DNA from: JACQLN01 sp049274895
GTDB lineage: Bacteria > Patescibacteriota > Minisyncoccia > JACQLN01
Direction: 5' to 3'
NCBI GenBank assembly: GCA_049274895.1
Contig: JBASTM010000014.1
Location: forward strand, 1-47,343
Length of the DNA stretch: 47,343 bases
Of this stretch, positions 21,137 through 29,182 are shown piece by piece. The notes under the pieces were generated by a model, which worked only from the letters and a program-made list of their open reading frames with translations, made no database searches and was not told the origin of the DNA. The number at the start of each line of letters is the position of its first letter. The stretch's first letter is position 1. The position numbers and the translations under genes were made by a program.

Positions 21137-22855
21137 ATGAATTCACAGGAAATCCGCCAAAAGTTTCTCAAGTTTTTTGAATCGCGAGGGCATAAAGTGG
21201 TGCCGTCGTCGTCTTTAGTTCCCACCGATCCTTCGGTGCTTTTAACCACGGCCGGGATGCAGCAGTTTAAGCCGTATTTTACGGGCGAGAAGGATCCGGT
21301 GGCCGATTTTGGTTCCAAAAACACGGTTTCCGTGCAAAAATCGTTTCGCACCTCCGACATAGACGAAGTCGGCGACGAATCACACCTTACCTTTTTTGAG
21401 ATGTTGGGCAACTTTAGTTTCGGCGGTTATTGGAAAGAGGAAGCGATCAAATATGCTTATGAGTTTATTACCCAAGAATTGAATTTTGTTATTGATTACG
21501 TCAGTGTTTTCCGGGGTGATTCAGAAGTTCCAGCCGACAGCGAATCCGAATCTATTTGGAGTTCGCTCGGCATTACCGATATCAGAAAAGCCGGCCGTGA
21601 GGACAATTTTTGGGGCCCGACCGGCGCGGAGGGTCCCTGCGGCCCAACTACGGAAATATACATAAACGGTGTGGAGATTTGGAATTTAGTCTTCAACGAA
21701 TACTACTGCAAGCCCGATAAAACTTTAGAGCCGTTAAAAATCAAAGGCGTGGACACCGGCATGGGCCTGGATCGGCTAGCGGCCGCGGTCCAAAACAAAA
21801 AAAACATCTTCGAGACGGATCTTTTCCAGCCAATTTTAAAAATCCTGCCCGAGATCATAGATTCTCGCCATCGCAGAATCACAGCCGATCATCTGCGAGC
21901 CTCGGTGTTTCTTTTGGCCGACGGCGTAATACCATCCAATAAAGATCGTGGTTATGTTTTACGCCGTCTACTGCGGCGAGTCTTCGCTTACGAACATATC
22001 TATAAACTTTCACCTCAAGTTTTTGAGTCTGTAATCATTTCGGTTATAGATAATTACGGATTTTTTTATTCGGAACTTGCTAATCAAAAAGATAATATTA
22101 TAAATAATTATTTTTTGGAATGGGAAAAGTCTAAGAATGCTTTGGAAAATGGGATTAAGAAAATTTTTGAATTTGATAAAATTGATGCTCCGATCGCTTT
22201 TAACCTGCATCAAACATTTGGTATTACATATGACATTATAAAAGAAGTTGGTGGTGTTAAAGCGGAAAGTTTGACTCCAGAAGATTTTGAAGCCGAGTTT
22301 AGAAAACATCAAGAAATTTCCCGGGCCGGAGCGGAAAAAAAGTTCGGCGGACATGGCATCACCGAAGGGGATCTCACCGCGGCTAATCTGGAGGAATTAA
22401 AAATAAAAACACGTTTGCACACCGCCACCCATTTATTAAACGCGGCTTTGCATAGGGTTCTGGGTGATCAGGTTTCACAAAGAGGTTCCGATATTACAGC
22501 CGAGCGCACCCGGTTTGATTTTTCTTTTAACAGGAAGCTGATGCCCGAGGAAATTAAGCGGGTGGAGGATTTGGTCAACGGTGCCATTGCCGAGAATTAT
22601 CCGGTAACAGCCGAGGTTATGGACCTCGCCGACGCCAAAAAATCCGGCGCGCTCTATTTTGGTGGGGTTAGTTACCCGGATCGGGTCAAAGTTTATTCCA
22701 TAGGTAATTCCTCGACAAGCTCGGAACCTCCTTTTAGTCGGGAGCTTTGCGGCGGGCCGCACGTCGAACGAACGGGCGAGCTGGGAAAATTCCGTATTAT
22801 CAAAGAGGCAGCCTCATCGGCTGGGATCAGGCGGATCAGAGCGGTTGTGGAATAG
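21137..22855 (+). CDS. alaS: Alanine-tRNA ligase, C-terminally short
   Basis: A 572-residue AlaRS. The class II catalytic domain is complete (FLKFFESRGHKVVPSSSLVP, RTSDIDEVGDESHLTFFEMLGNFSF split over motif 2, GMGLDRLAA). The editing domain carries its zinc-site motifs HTATH (H428, H432) and CGGPH (C538, H542). The protein stops there, so the C-Ala domain of the usual roughly 875-residue enzyme is missing, as in other streamlined CPR versions. Residues about 305-375 are richer in AT codons than the rest. The ATG follows a T-rich stretch without a ribosome site. Confidence 0.95.
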   Translation: MNSQEIRQKFLKFFESRGHKVVPSSSLVPTDPSVLLTTAGMQQFKPYFTGEKDPVADFGSKNTVSVQKSFRTSDIDEVGDESHLTFFEMLGNFSFGGYWKEEAIKYAYEFITQELNFVIDYVSVFRGDSEVPADSESESIWSSLGITDIRKAGREDNFWGPTGAEGPCGPTTEIYINGVEIWNLVFNEYYCKPDKTLEPLKIKGVDTGMGLDRLAAAVQNKKNIFETDLFQPILKILPEIIDSRHRRITADHLRASVFLLADGVIPSNKDRGYVLRRLLRRVFAYEHIYKLSPQVFESVIISVIDNYGFFYSELANQKDNIINNYFLEWEKSKNALENGIKKIFEFDKIDAPIAFNLHQTFGITYDIIKEVGGVKAESLTPEDFEAEFRKHQEISRAGAEKKFGGHGITEGDLTAANLEELKIKTRLHTATHLLNAALHRVLGDQVSQRGSDITAERTRFDFSFNRKLMPEEIKRVEDLVNGAIAENYPVTAEVMDLADAKKSGALYFGGVSYPDRVKVYSIGNSSTSSEPPFSRELCGGPHVERTGELGKFRIIKEAASSAGIRRIRAVVE

Positions 22856-22891
22856 GCAATGTGTTGTGAATGTTGTATAGTTAGAATTAAA

Positions 22892-22966
22892 TATGCGAAT
22901 AACGAATAAACGCGAATATTACGAATAATTTATTCGTAATATTCGAACAGATTCGCCATTCGCATA
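22892..22966. repeat. Long CGAAT-family palindrome
   Basis: A large imperfect inverted repeat with outer arms TATGCGAAT and ATTCGCATA and inner arms CGAATATTACGAATAA and TTATTCGTAATATTCG around one T. It lies 5 bases before the next start codon. Confidence 0.8.
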
Positions 22967-22971
22967 AAATT

Positions 22972-24723
22972 ATGAAAGAAAACATCTATATTGATCTTAA
23001 CGAGGATATCCAATCTGTGATCCAAAAGGTTCAAGAAGCCGAAACAGAAAATTTGGATTTGGTGGTGCCTACCGGAGCCAGAGTCCTTCAAAATATCGTT
23101 GACGCTCATTTAATAAAAGAAGCCGGAGACGAAAACGGCAAGATTTTGACGGTGGTCACCAACGATCTGATGGGCCGGATCTTTGCGGAAAGAGCCGGAT
23201 TGGCCATATCCGGCCGGGTGAGCGGAAGCGAAAGTATCCGCTCGGTTAAAACATCAATCAATACCGGCCGGATCAGCGATATTATTCCCAGAAAAAAAAC
23301 CGCACCCGCTAATTTTTTATCTAACAGCCCCAATTTTTCCTTAAAACCATCTTTAGCCAAGGCCAAAGCACCACCCCCCAAACTAAGCCGTGGTTCCAAA
23401 GTTGGTGAAAAGAAGTCGGAAAATTTTTTCTCGCCTCGGAGCAAAGGCGAGACCGGAGCCGATTTTCTCAAATCTTACCGTGAGGAAAGAACCAAAGCCA
23501 ACGTTTTTAAGGAACTCCGCGAGATAAATAAAGTAAGGTCGGTGGGGCCCTTTCGGTTTGGTCCCGCTTTCTGGGTGGGTGTTGTGGTGGTGGTCGCGGC
23601 TGTGGTCGGTTTTATTGTTTTTGGCGAAACTTTGCCGCGGGCCGAGGTCACGCTTTATCCGGCTAGAGAAATTAAAAGCACGGTGGTGGATGTTTTGATC
23701 TCCAGTGAGAATACCGCTATCAATTTAGCCAAAGGTATAATCCCGGGTGAACTGCTGACTATGGAAAAATCGGAGAGCGGCGAGTTTGCGGCCACCGGGG
23801 CCAAAGATGTTTCCGAAAAAGCCAAAGGCCAGATCACCATCTACAATAATTACTCTGCCCAGCCCCAAAACTTTATTGTTTCCAGATTCCAGGCCGAGGT
23901 TGCCTCTGGTGAGACTGGCCCAGGCAAAATATTTTGGATCACTAAAAGCATTACCGTGCCGGGCATGGTCACTAAAGACGGCCAAACGACTCCGGGCCAA
24001 ATCAGCGCGGATGTAGTCGCGGCCGAGCCCGGCGAGGCCTATAACATCGGCCCAACCAAGTTTGCTATGCCGGCGCTTAAAGGCACGCCTCGGGCAGGAA
24101 AAATTTATGCTCTTTCCGAAGCTCCCATGACCGGTGGCAAGACGGGCCGCGCCAGTGTGGTCTCCCAAGATGATGCAGCTCGAGCGGCGGATGAATTAAA
24201 GGAAAAATTAAAACCCCAACTTGATGAGTTTAAGAAAAATCTGCCTAATGGTTTCCAGTTCTGGCCGGAGGCCTATAACGAGGAGTTAGCCGACAGCTCC
24301 ACCAGCCCCGAGCTGGGTGTGAGCGCCGAGAAATTTAATGCCGCCATAAAAATAGTGGCCCGGGCGGTGATATTTAAGAGCCAGGATTTGGATGCTTACA
24401 TCAACCAGCAAATATCTTCGACCCTAGATTCGGGCAAGGTGGCGCTGTCTTCGAGTAAAGAAGTATCTTTCTTAAAGCCGCCGGTGGTGGACTACCAAAA
24501 AGGCATTGCGAGCGCCGCTTTGAGCGTCAAATATGATGTTATAGACGAACTGGATACCGAATCTTTCAAAAAGGAAATTTTAGGCCAGCAGGAAAAAGAT
24601 ATTAAAAAAGTATTTTCGGTCTATAAAAACATAGAGCGGGTGGAGGTGGAACTCTCGCCGTTTTGGGTGCGCGCCGTCAGCTCCAACCCGGACAGAGTTA
24701 AGATAAAGGTGGTGGGGTTGTAG
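22972..24723 (+). CDS. CPR-type single-pass membrane protein, unknown function
   Basis: A 583-residue protein with a small N-terminal alpha/beta domain (about 1-85, LDLVVPTGARVLQNIVDAHL ... TVVTNDLMGRIFAERAGL), a disordered Pro/Lys-rich linker, one membrane helix (about 202-222) and a large extracytoplasmic beta-rich region. Such proteins are common in CPR genomes and are sometimes labelled baseplate-J-like; I cannot confirm that label from the sequence. A structural cell-surface role is plausible. It is a single gene with a CGAAT palindrome upstream. Confidence 0.75.
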   Translation: MKENIYIDLNEDIQSVIQKVQEAETENLDLVVPTGARVLQNIVDAHLIKEAGDENGKILTVVTNDLMGRIFAERAGLAISGRVSGSESIRSVKTSINTGRISDIIPRKKTAPANFLSNSPNFSLKPSLAKAKAPPPKLSRGSKVGEKKSENFFSPRSKGETGADFLKSYREERTKANVFKELREINKVRSVGPFRFGPAFWVGVVVVVAAVVGFIVFGETLPRAEVTLYPAREIKSTVVDVLISSENTAINLAKGIIPGELLTMEKSESGEFAATGAKDVSEKAKGQITIYNNYSAQPQNFIVSRFQAEVASGETGPGKIFWITKSITVPGMVTKDGQTTPGQISADVVAAEPGEAYNIGPTKFAMPALKGTPRAGKIYALSEAPMTGGKTGRASVVSQDDAARAADELKEKLKPQLDEFKKNLPNGFQFWPEAYNEELADSSTSPELGVSAEKFNAAIKIVARAVIFKSQDLDAYINQQISSTLDSGKVALSSSKEVSFLKPPVVDYQKGIASAALSVKYDVIDELDTESFKKEILGQQEKDIKKVFSVYKNIERVEVELSPFWVRAVSSNPDRVKIKVVGL

Positions 24724-24760
24724 CTTATAAAATCGGGATTTTAAGTCGTCTTTTCCTTTG

Positions 24761-24789
24761 TTGACGGCATTTATTTTGTTTGTTATACT
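24761..24789 (+). promoter_or_regulatory. Promoter of the ribosomal protein cluster
   Basis: -35 TTGACG (24761-24766) and -10 TATACT (24784-24789) with a 17-base gap. The -10 ends 17 bases before the infA ATG, so the leader is about 10 bases and has no ribosome site. Confidence 0.7.
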
Positions 24790-24806
24790 CCCTGCGTTAC
24801 TAAATA

Positions 24807-25022
24807 ATGAAAAAAGACGCTATCCGCAAGGAAGGGGTGGTCACTGAGGCGTTGCCCAGTGCCACTTTTAAGGTCAAGCTGGATGATGGTACGGAGGTTT
24901 TAGCCCATCTTTCAGGCAAGATGAGGCTTAATTTTATTCGCATTCTGCCGGGCGATAGGGTAACATTGGAGTTTTCGCCTTACGATGATAAAAGGGCGAG
25001 GATAGTGTATCGCGGCCGATAG
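24807..25022 (+). CDS. infA: Translation initiation factor IF-1
   Basis: A 71-residue single OB-fold protein (KEGVVTEALPSATFKVKLDD ... VLAHLSGKMRLNFIRILPGD) that binds the ribosomal A site during initiation. Length and motifs are standard. It opens the infA-rpmJ-rpsM-rpsK-rpsD-rpoA-rplQ order typical of bacteria. Confidence 0.97.
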   Translation: MKKDAIRKEGVVTEALPSATFKVKLDDGTEVLAHLSGKMRLNFIRILPGDRVTLEFSPYDDKRARIVYRGR

Positions 25023-25032
25023 TAATTGTCAT

Positions 25033-25184
25033 GAACCCCAGCACCAAAGCCCGTTCGTGTATCTCGCTAGAATAATTTTATCTGCGATTTCGCCTGCGGC
25101 TTCGGTGATTCACTGCCGAGATTATCAATCGGCTTGGTGCGGGGTTGCATATTTGTAGCTGTTCGCTACGCTCACAGACAAAAT
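25033..25184 (+). repeat. Composite hairpin element ending at the rpmJ ATG
   Basis: Arms AACCCCAGCACCAAAGCC (25033-25051) and GGCTTGGTGCGGGGTT (25130-25146) enclose a second hairpin. Then GCATATTTGT pairs with ACAAAATATG, whose last three bases are the rpmJ start codon. The layout matches the elements before secF and proS. Confidence 0.7.
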
Positions 25185-25301
25185 ATGAAAGTTCAACCAT
25201 CGGTTAAAAAAATGTGCAATAAGTGTAAAATGGTTCGCAGGAAGGGTCGGATTTATGTTATTTGTTCAAATCCCAAGCATAAACAACGCCAAGGCGCATG
25301 A
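25185..25301 (+). CDS. rpmJ: Ribosomal protein bL36
   Basis: A 38-residue protein MKVQPSVKKMCNKCKMVRRK and onward, with the zinc ligands C11, C14, C27 and H32 of the zinc-binding form. Standard length. The stop overlaps the rpsM ATG by four bases (ATGA). Confidence 0.95.
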   Translation: MKVQPSVKKMCNKCKMVRRKGRIYVICSNPKHKQRQGA

Positions 25302-25684
25302 GAATTGCCGGTATAAACATTCCAGACGACAAAAGAGTTGAAATCGCCCTCACCTATATTTTCGGTGTGGGTTTGACTTTGTCCCAGCAGATTCTATCGG
25401 CCACCAAGATAGATTCCAACAAGCGGGCCAAGGATTTGACCTCGGATGAGGCCAATAAGGTTAAAGAATATATTGAAAAGAATTTTAAGATAGAAGGCGA
25501 ATTAAAAAGAGAGATAACCCAGAATATCAAAAGAAAAAAAGACATCGGCAGTTATCAGGGTATCAGGCATATCAGAGGCTTGCCGGTGAGAGGCCAGCAA
25601 ACCAAGACCAATAGTCGCACCCGCCGGGGCAATACTAGAAAAACAATGGGTTCGGGTCGAAAACCAACGGCGCAGAAGACGTAA
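25298..25684 (+). CDS. rpsM: Ribosomal protein uS13
   Basis: A 128-residue head protein of the 30S subunit that contacts tRNA and uL5. The N-terminus (MRIAGINIPDDKRVEIALTY) and the basic C-terminal tail (RHIRGLPVRGQQTKTNSRTR) are typical. Coupled to rpmJ through a four-base overlap. Confidence 0.97.
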   Translation: MRIAGINIPDDKRVEIALTYIFGVGLTLSQQILSATKIDSNKRAKDLTSDEANKVKEYIEKNFKIEGELKREITQNIKRKKDIGSYQGIRHIRGLPVRGQQTKTNSRTRRGNTRKTMGSGRKPTAQKT

Positions 25685-25692
25685 AAAATTCC

Positions 25693-25782
25693 GTAAAATC
25701 ATCATTCCTCGCAGACGACACGGAGTCCTCTTTATTGTAGATACTGTCTTCTCCGTGATGCTGCTCGGAACAATGATTTTAC
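25693..25782 (+). repeat. Long hairpin between rpsM and rpsK
   Basis: Outer arms GTAAAATCAT (25693-25702) and ATGATTTTAC (25773-25782), inner arms CACGGAG (25719-25725) and CTCCGTG (25751-25757). It is followed by ACAGATAAAATTGGC, the tail of the start-codon element, and then the rpsK ATG. Confidence 0.75.
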
Positions 25783-25804
25783 TTTTGAAACAGATAAAAT
25801 TGGC

Positions 25805-26251
25805 ATGGGAAAAAAGAGAATCATAGAAAAAGAAGCGGCTTCGGGCGAAACATCGTCCGGTACCAAAGATAAGAGTCAAGCTCCAGCTGGGCGCCGGGTG
25901 GGCGTGGTGGAAAAAGGCCGGGTGTATATTCAGGCCAGCTATAACAATACCCTGGTCAGTTTTACCGATGAGAACGGCAATTTGTTGGCCCAATCTTCGG
26001 CCGGCGGTTTGGGTTTTAAGGGTCCCCGCAAAGCCACGCCCTACGCGGCTAGCCGGATCATAGAATCCTTGGGAGAAAAGATGAGAAAAGTTGGCTTGCG
26101 GGATATAACCGTTTTTGTGAAGGGCATTGGCTCGGGCCGCGAGGCCGCGGTCAGGGCTTTGGTGGGACAAGGGCTTAACATCACGTCAATCAAGGATATT
26201 ACGCCGATACCGCATAACGGGCCAAAATCGCCCAAACCCCGCAGAGTCTAA
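25805..26251 (+). CDS. rpsK: Ribosomal protein uS11
   Basis: A 148-residue 30S platform protein. The core (GRVYIQASYNNTLVSFTDEN ... GFKGPRKATPYAA ... GIGSGREAAVRALVGQGLNI) and the NGPKSPKPRRV end are typical. A lysine/serine-rich N-terminal extension of about 30 residues is longer than in E. coli. Confidence 0.97.
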   Translation: MGKKRIIEKEAASGETSSGTKDKSQAPAGRRVGVVEKGRVYIQASYNNTLVSFTDENGNLLAQSSAGGLGFKGPRKATPYAASRIIESLGEKMRKVGLRDITVFVKGIGSGREAAVRALVGQGLNITSIKDITPIPHNGPKSPKPRRV

Positions 26252-26300
26252 GGGTTTTGTATAAATAACATGATTATTGAATCAAAACAGTTAAAGGTCA

Positions 26301-26444
26301 GAGTATACCCCTCACAGTTCGGGGTGCTCAATTTTATAGCTATTCACTTCGTTCAGAGTATACCCCTCACAGTTCGGGGTGCTCAATTTTATAGCTATTC
26401 ACTTCGTCCCGCTGAGCGGGACTTCGTTCATAGATAAAATTGGC
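26301..26444 (+). repeat. Tandem 55-bp duplication plus start-codon element before rpsD
   Basis: A unit beginning GAGTATACCCCTCACAGTTC is present twice (26301-26355 and 26356 to about 26406). Each copy holds the small ACCCC/GGGGT hairpin and GCTCAATTTTATAGCTA. The second copy continues into a CCCGCTGAGCGGG hairpin and ends in ATAAAATTGGC directly before the rpsD ATG. Confidence 0.8.
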
Positions 26445-27050
26445 ATGTATCAAATAACTTGTAAAAAATGCCGGCGCTTGGGTTATAAGATTTGTGATTC
26501 GGTTAAATGCGGCTTGATTCGCAAACCTTATCCGCCCGGCCAGCACGGCAAAAACGCCCGGCGCAGGGTGTCGGAGTTCGGCCAGCAGCTGGCCGAAAAA
26601 CAAAAGCTCAAACTTATCTATGGTGTCCGGGAGAAGCAATTTAGAAGATATTTTGATTTTGCTTCCCAAAAAAGGGGTGTTACTCCGCAGATATTGATGG
26701 GGCTCTTGGAAAGCCGGCTTGATAATGTTGTTTTCCGGCTGGGCTTGGTTACCACCCGGAGTGCCGCGAGGCAGTTGGTTGGCCACGGCCATATATTGGT
26801 CAACGGTAAAAAAGTGCACTCGCCTTCATATGCGGTCAGACCCGGGGACTTGATTGATATTAAGGAGTCAACCAAATCGGGCCAGCTGTTTGGCAACACC
26901 CGCACGATTTTGAAAAAGTTTTCTCCGCCCATGTGGTTGGAGTTGGATAAAGAAAAATTGTCGGCTAAGGTTTTGGCGGCGCCGGATAAAGATTTTCTGG
27001 CCGGGATTCCGGTGCAAGTTTCCAAAGTTTTGGAATATTATTCAAGATAA
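26445..27050 (+). CDS. rpsD: Ribosomal protein uS4
   Basis: A 201-residue primary 16S-binding protein. Zinc ligands C6, C9, C17 and C22 are near the N-terminus (CKKCRRLGYKICDSVKC), so it is the zinc-containing form. The S4 RNA-binding domain follows (ESRLDNVVFRLGLVTTRSAA ... GHILVNGKKV). The ATG at 26445 is chosen over an upstream frame start at 26379 because that stretch is repeat DNA and Zn-type uS4 proteins normally begin just before the first cysteines. Confidence 0.96.
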   Translation: MYQITCKKCRRLGYKICDSVKCGLIRKPYPPGQHGKNARRRVSEFGQQLAEKQKLKLIYGVREKQFRRYFDFASQKRGVTPQILMGLLESRLDNVVFRLGLVTTRSAARQLVGHGHILVNGKKVHSPSYAVRPGDLIDIKESTKSGQLFGNTRTILKKFSPPMWLELDKEKLSAKVLAAPDKDFLAGIPVQVSKVLEYYSR

Positions 27051-27103
27051 TAATTCCGCTCCAGCTAGTCCCACAAGGATCAACCTGGACGGTTACAAAA
27101 ATC

Positions 27104-27859
27104 ATGCAAAAATTTTCACTGCCGCAGCCGCCCAAAATTATGAGCCGATCCGGCAACTCGGCGACCATAGAAGTTGATGCGCTTTATCCGGGCTATGGCA
27201 CTACTTTAGGCAATGCCTTAAGACGGGTGCTGCTCTCTTCCATTCCCGGCGCGGCCATAACTTCGGTAAAAATTGCCGGTGTGGATCACGAGTTTTCCAC
27301 CATTGCCAACGTGATGGAGGATGTCATTCATATCCTACTTAACCTAAAACAGGTTAGGTTTAAGTTGCATAGCGATGAAAGCGTTGCCATAAAACTTTCG
27401 GTTAAGGGCGAAAAAAAGGTTACGGCGGCTGATTTTCAAACGGTCTCTGGCCAAGTGGAAGTGGTCAACCCCGACTTATACATCGCCACTTTAACCGACA
27501 AAAAAGCCAATTTAGAAATAGAAGCCGAGGTGTCTACGGGGGTGGGCTATGAGCCGGTGGAGCGCCGCAAGAAAGAAAAGATAGCTATTGGCAGTATCGC
27601 TTTGGATGCCATTTATACGCCCGTCAGAAAAGTTAAATTTACGGTGGTTAATATGCGGGTGGGCGACCGCACCGATTTTAATAAACTGGTTTTTGAGATA
27701 GAAACCGACGGCTCGGTACGGCCGGAAGTCGCTTTTAAGAAAGCTGTTGATATTCTGGATGAGCATATCAAGATTTTGGGCGGCATAGATATTCCTGTCG
27801 AAGAAGAGAAAAAAGAAGTGGAGGTTAAAAAGGTTAGGAAGTCCAAGAAATCAGAATAG
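27104..27859 (+). CDS. rpoA: RNA polymerase alpha subunit lacking its C-terminal domain
   Basis: A 251-residue alpha subunit. The N-terminal dimerisation domain is complete (GNALRRVLLSSIPGAAITSV, EFSTIANVMEDVIHILLNLK, and the VNPDLYIATL region). After about residue 230 there is only a charged tail (PVEEEKKEVEVKKVRKSKKS). The roughly 70-residue C-terminal domain, which binds UP elements and activators, is absent. The stop is real and rplQ follows normally, so this is not a frameshift inside the window. Confidence 0.95.
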   Translation: MQKFSLPQPPKIMSRSGNSATIEVDALYPGYGTTLGNALRRVLLSSIPGAAITSVKIAGVDHEFSTIANVMEDVIHILLNLKQVRFKLHSDESVAIKLSVKGEKKVTAADFQTVSGQVEVVNPDLYIATLTDKKANLEIEAEVSTGVGYEPVERRKKEKIAIGSIALDAIYTPVRKVKFTVVNMRVGDRTDFNKLVFEIETDGSVRPEVAFKKAVDILDEHIKILGGIDIPVEEEKKEVEVKKVRKSKKSE

Positions 27860-27882
27860 GGCTTATAGGTCCTATAAGGTTT
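27857..27882. repeat. CCTATAAG-family repeat before rplQ
   Basis: A short copy, GGGCTTATAGGTCCTATAAG, starts at the rpoA stop and ends just before the rplQ ATG. Confidence 0.65.
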
Positions 27883-28233
27883 ATGAAACACCAAAGCAGG
27901 AAGGGCAGAAAATTCGGCCGAGTCAAAAAAGTAAGGCGAGCGCTTTTGAAAAGCTTGGCGGTGGCTTTGATTGACCAAGGCCGAATAAAAACCACCGAGG
28001 CCAAGGCCAAGGAACTAGCCCAAGTTATAGCGCCTTGGGTTACCAAGGCCAAAAAAGGGGGATTAGCCAGTATTAGGGAGCTCGCCAAAGTTTTGCCGCC
28101 GAGTTCGGTTAGCAAATTGGTTAAAGATATTGGCCCTAAATACCAATCCCGGAGTGGCGGTTACACGCGCATTATCAGATCGGGCGAAGTCAGGAAGGAT
28201 GGGGCGAGGCTGTGCTATATAGAGTTCGTATAG
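27883..28233 (+). CDS. rplQ: Ribosomal protein bL17
   Basis: A 116-residue large-subunit protein with the family start (MKHQSRKGRKFGRVKKVRRA), the helix AKELAQVIAPWVTKAKK and the C-terminal SGGYTRIIRSGEVRKDGARL. Length is normal. It is separated from rpoA by a CCTATAAG repeat. Confidence 0.95.
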   Translation: MKHQSRKGRKFGRVKKVRRALLKSLAVALIDQGRIKTTEAKAKELAQVIAPWVTKAKKGGLASIRELAKVLPPSSVSKLVKDIGPKYQSRSGGYTRIIRSGEVRKDGARLCYIEFV

Positions 28234-28272
28234 CGCAATGCCAATATACGAATTCGTGCGAATGACACGAAT
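28230..28272. repeat. CGAAT-family repeat before rplM
   Basis: GCGCAATGCCAATATACGAA followed by TTCGTGCGAATGACACGAAT, ending at the rplM ATG. Confidence 0.7.
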
Positions 28273-28641
28273 ATGAATACAAATAAAGAATATAAATTTG
28301 ATGCCGGGGGGCAAATATTAGGTCGGCTGGCCACCCAAGTGGCGGTGGTTTTGCGCGGCAAAGATAGCGCCGCGTTTTCTCCCAATAATCCCGATCTAAC
28401 CAGAACAGTTGTGGTTTTTAACACCGATAAGTTAAAATTTACCGGCCATAAACTAGAGGACAAAAAATATTTTAGACATTCCGGCTATCCGGGCGGCATC
28501 AGCCAGCGGACCTTGGGGGAACGGCTGGCCAAAGATTCACGGGGAGTTTTAAGAGACGCTGTCTACGGGATGCTGCCTAAAAACAGATTGCGCGATAAAT
28601 TTATCAGAAACTTAAAGATATATAAGGGAGAAATAAAATAA
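28273..28641 (+). CDS. rplM: Ribosomal protein uL13
   Basis: A 122-residue protein, shorter than the usual roughly 142 residues at both ends. Core motifs are present: GQILGRLATQVAVVLRGKDS, TDKLKFTGHKLEDKKYFRHS, GYPGGISQRT and YGMLPKNRLRDKFIRNLKIY. It is directly followed by rpsI, its usual partner, after one base. Confidence 0.95.
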   Translation: MNTNKEYKFDAGGQILGRLATQVAVVLRGKDSAAFSPNNPDLTRTVVVFNTDKLKFTGHKLEDKKYFRHSGYPGGISQRTLGERLAKDSRGVLRDAVYGMLPKNRLRDKFIRNLKIYKGEIK

Positions 28642-28642
28642 A

Positions 28643-29182
28643 ATGCCTGCCAAAACTCAAACTAAAAAAGAGAAAGTCTTGATCCCGCTTGCGCCGGTGA
28701 TCGTGGAGACTAAAGAGGATGTGGAGGAACATGAAGACACAGCCGGTGTTTTCAGCGCGGAGAGAAAAGACACCAAAAGGTATTTTGAAGCGGTGGGCCG
28801 GCGCAAGCGGGCTATGGCTCGAGTCAGGATCTTTACGGCTAACCCCAAAGAATCGGCGGCCCAAGGCGGTTTTGTGGTCAACGGCAAAACCTTAAAAGAT
28901 TATTTTAGATTGCCTCAGCTTATAGAGCTGGCTTTGGAGTCTTTAAGCAAGTTGAAAGCGGCCGATCATTTTAGAGTCTCGGTTAAACTGGCCGGCGGCG
29001 GCGCGAGCTCGCAGGCCGAGGCGGTGCGCTTGGGCATAGCCAGGGCCTTGATAAAATTTGACCAGAACTTTAGAAAAAAACTCAAAAAGTCCGGTCTATT
29101 ATCGCGCGACCCGCGCGAAAAAGAACGCCGCAAATACGGTTTGAAAAAAGCAAGGCGTGCACCACAGTTTAGCAAGCGATAA
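28643..29182 (+). CDS. rpsI: Ribosomal protein uS9 with N-terminal extension
   Basis: A 179-residue protein. The uS9 core starts at about residue 46 (RYFEAVGRRKRAMARVRIFT) and ends in the typical KKARRAPQFSKR, whose last residues reach the P site. The first 45 residues are an extra, partly acidic extension. An internal ATG cannot easily replace the start because rplM ends one base upstream and the extension reads openly. Confidence 0.95.
   Translation: MPAKTQTKKEKVLIPLAPVIVETKEDVEEHEDTAGVFSAERKDTKRYFEAVGRRKRAMARVRIFTANPKESAAQGGFVVNGKTLKDYFRLPQLIELALESLSKLKAADHFRVSVKLAGGGASSQAEAVRLGIARALIKFDQNFRKKLKKSGLLSRDPREKERRKYGLKKARRAPQFSKR

Noticed and set aside
21137..22855. Frameshifted alaS
   Set aside because: The frame ends cleanly after the editing domain and nothing resembling the C-Ala domain follows in any frame, so it is a short form rather than a broken gene.
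22972..24723. Prophage baseplate protein
   Set aside because: No phage structural genes are nearby, and the single membrane helix with large surface domain fits a CPR envelope protein better.
26271..26440. Short frame beginning MIIESKQLKVRV between rpsK and rpsD
   Set aside because: Most of it is translated from the 55-bp repeat; no ribosome site and no family resemblance beyond the first residues.
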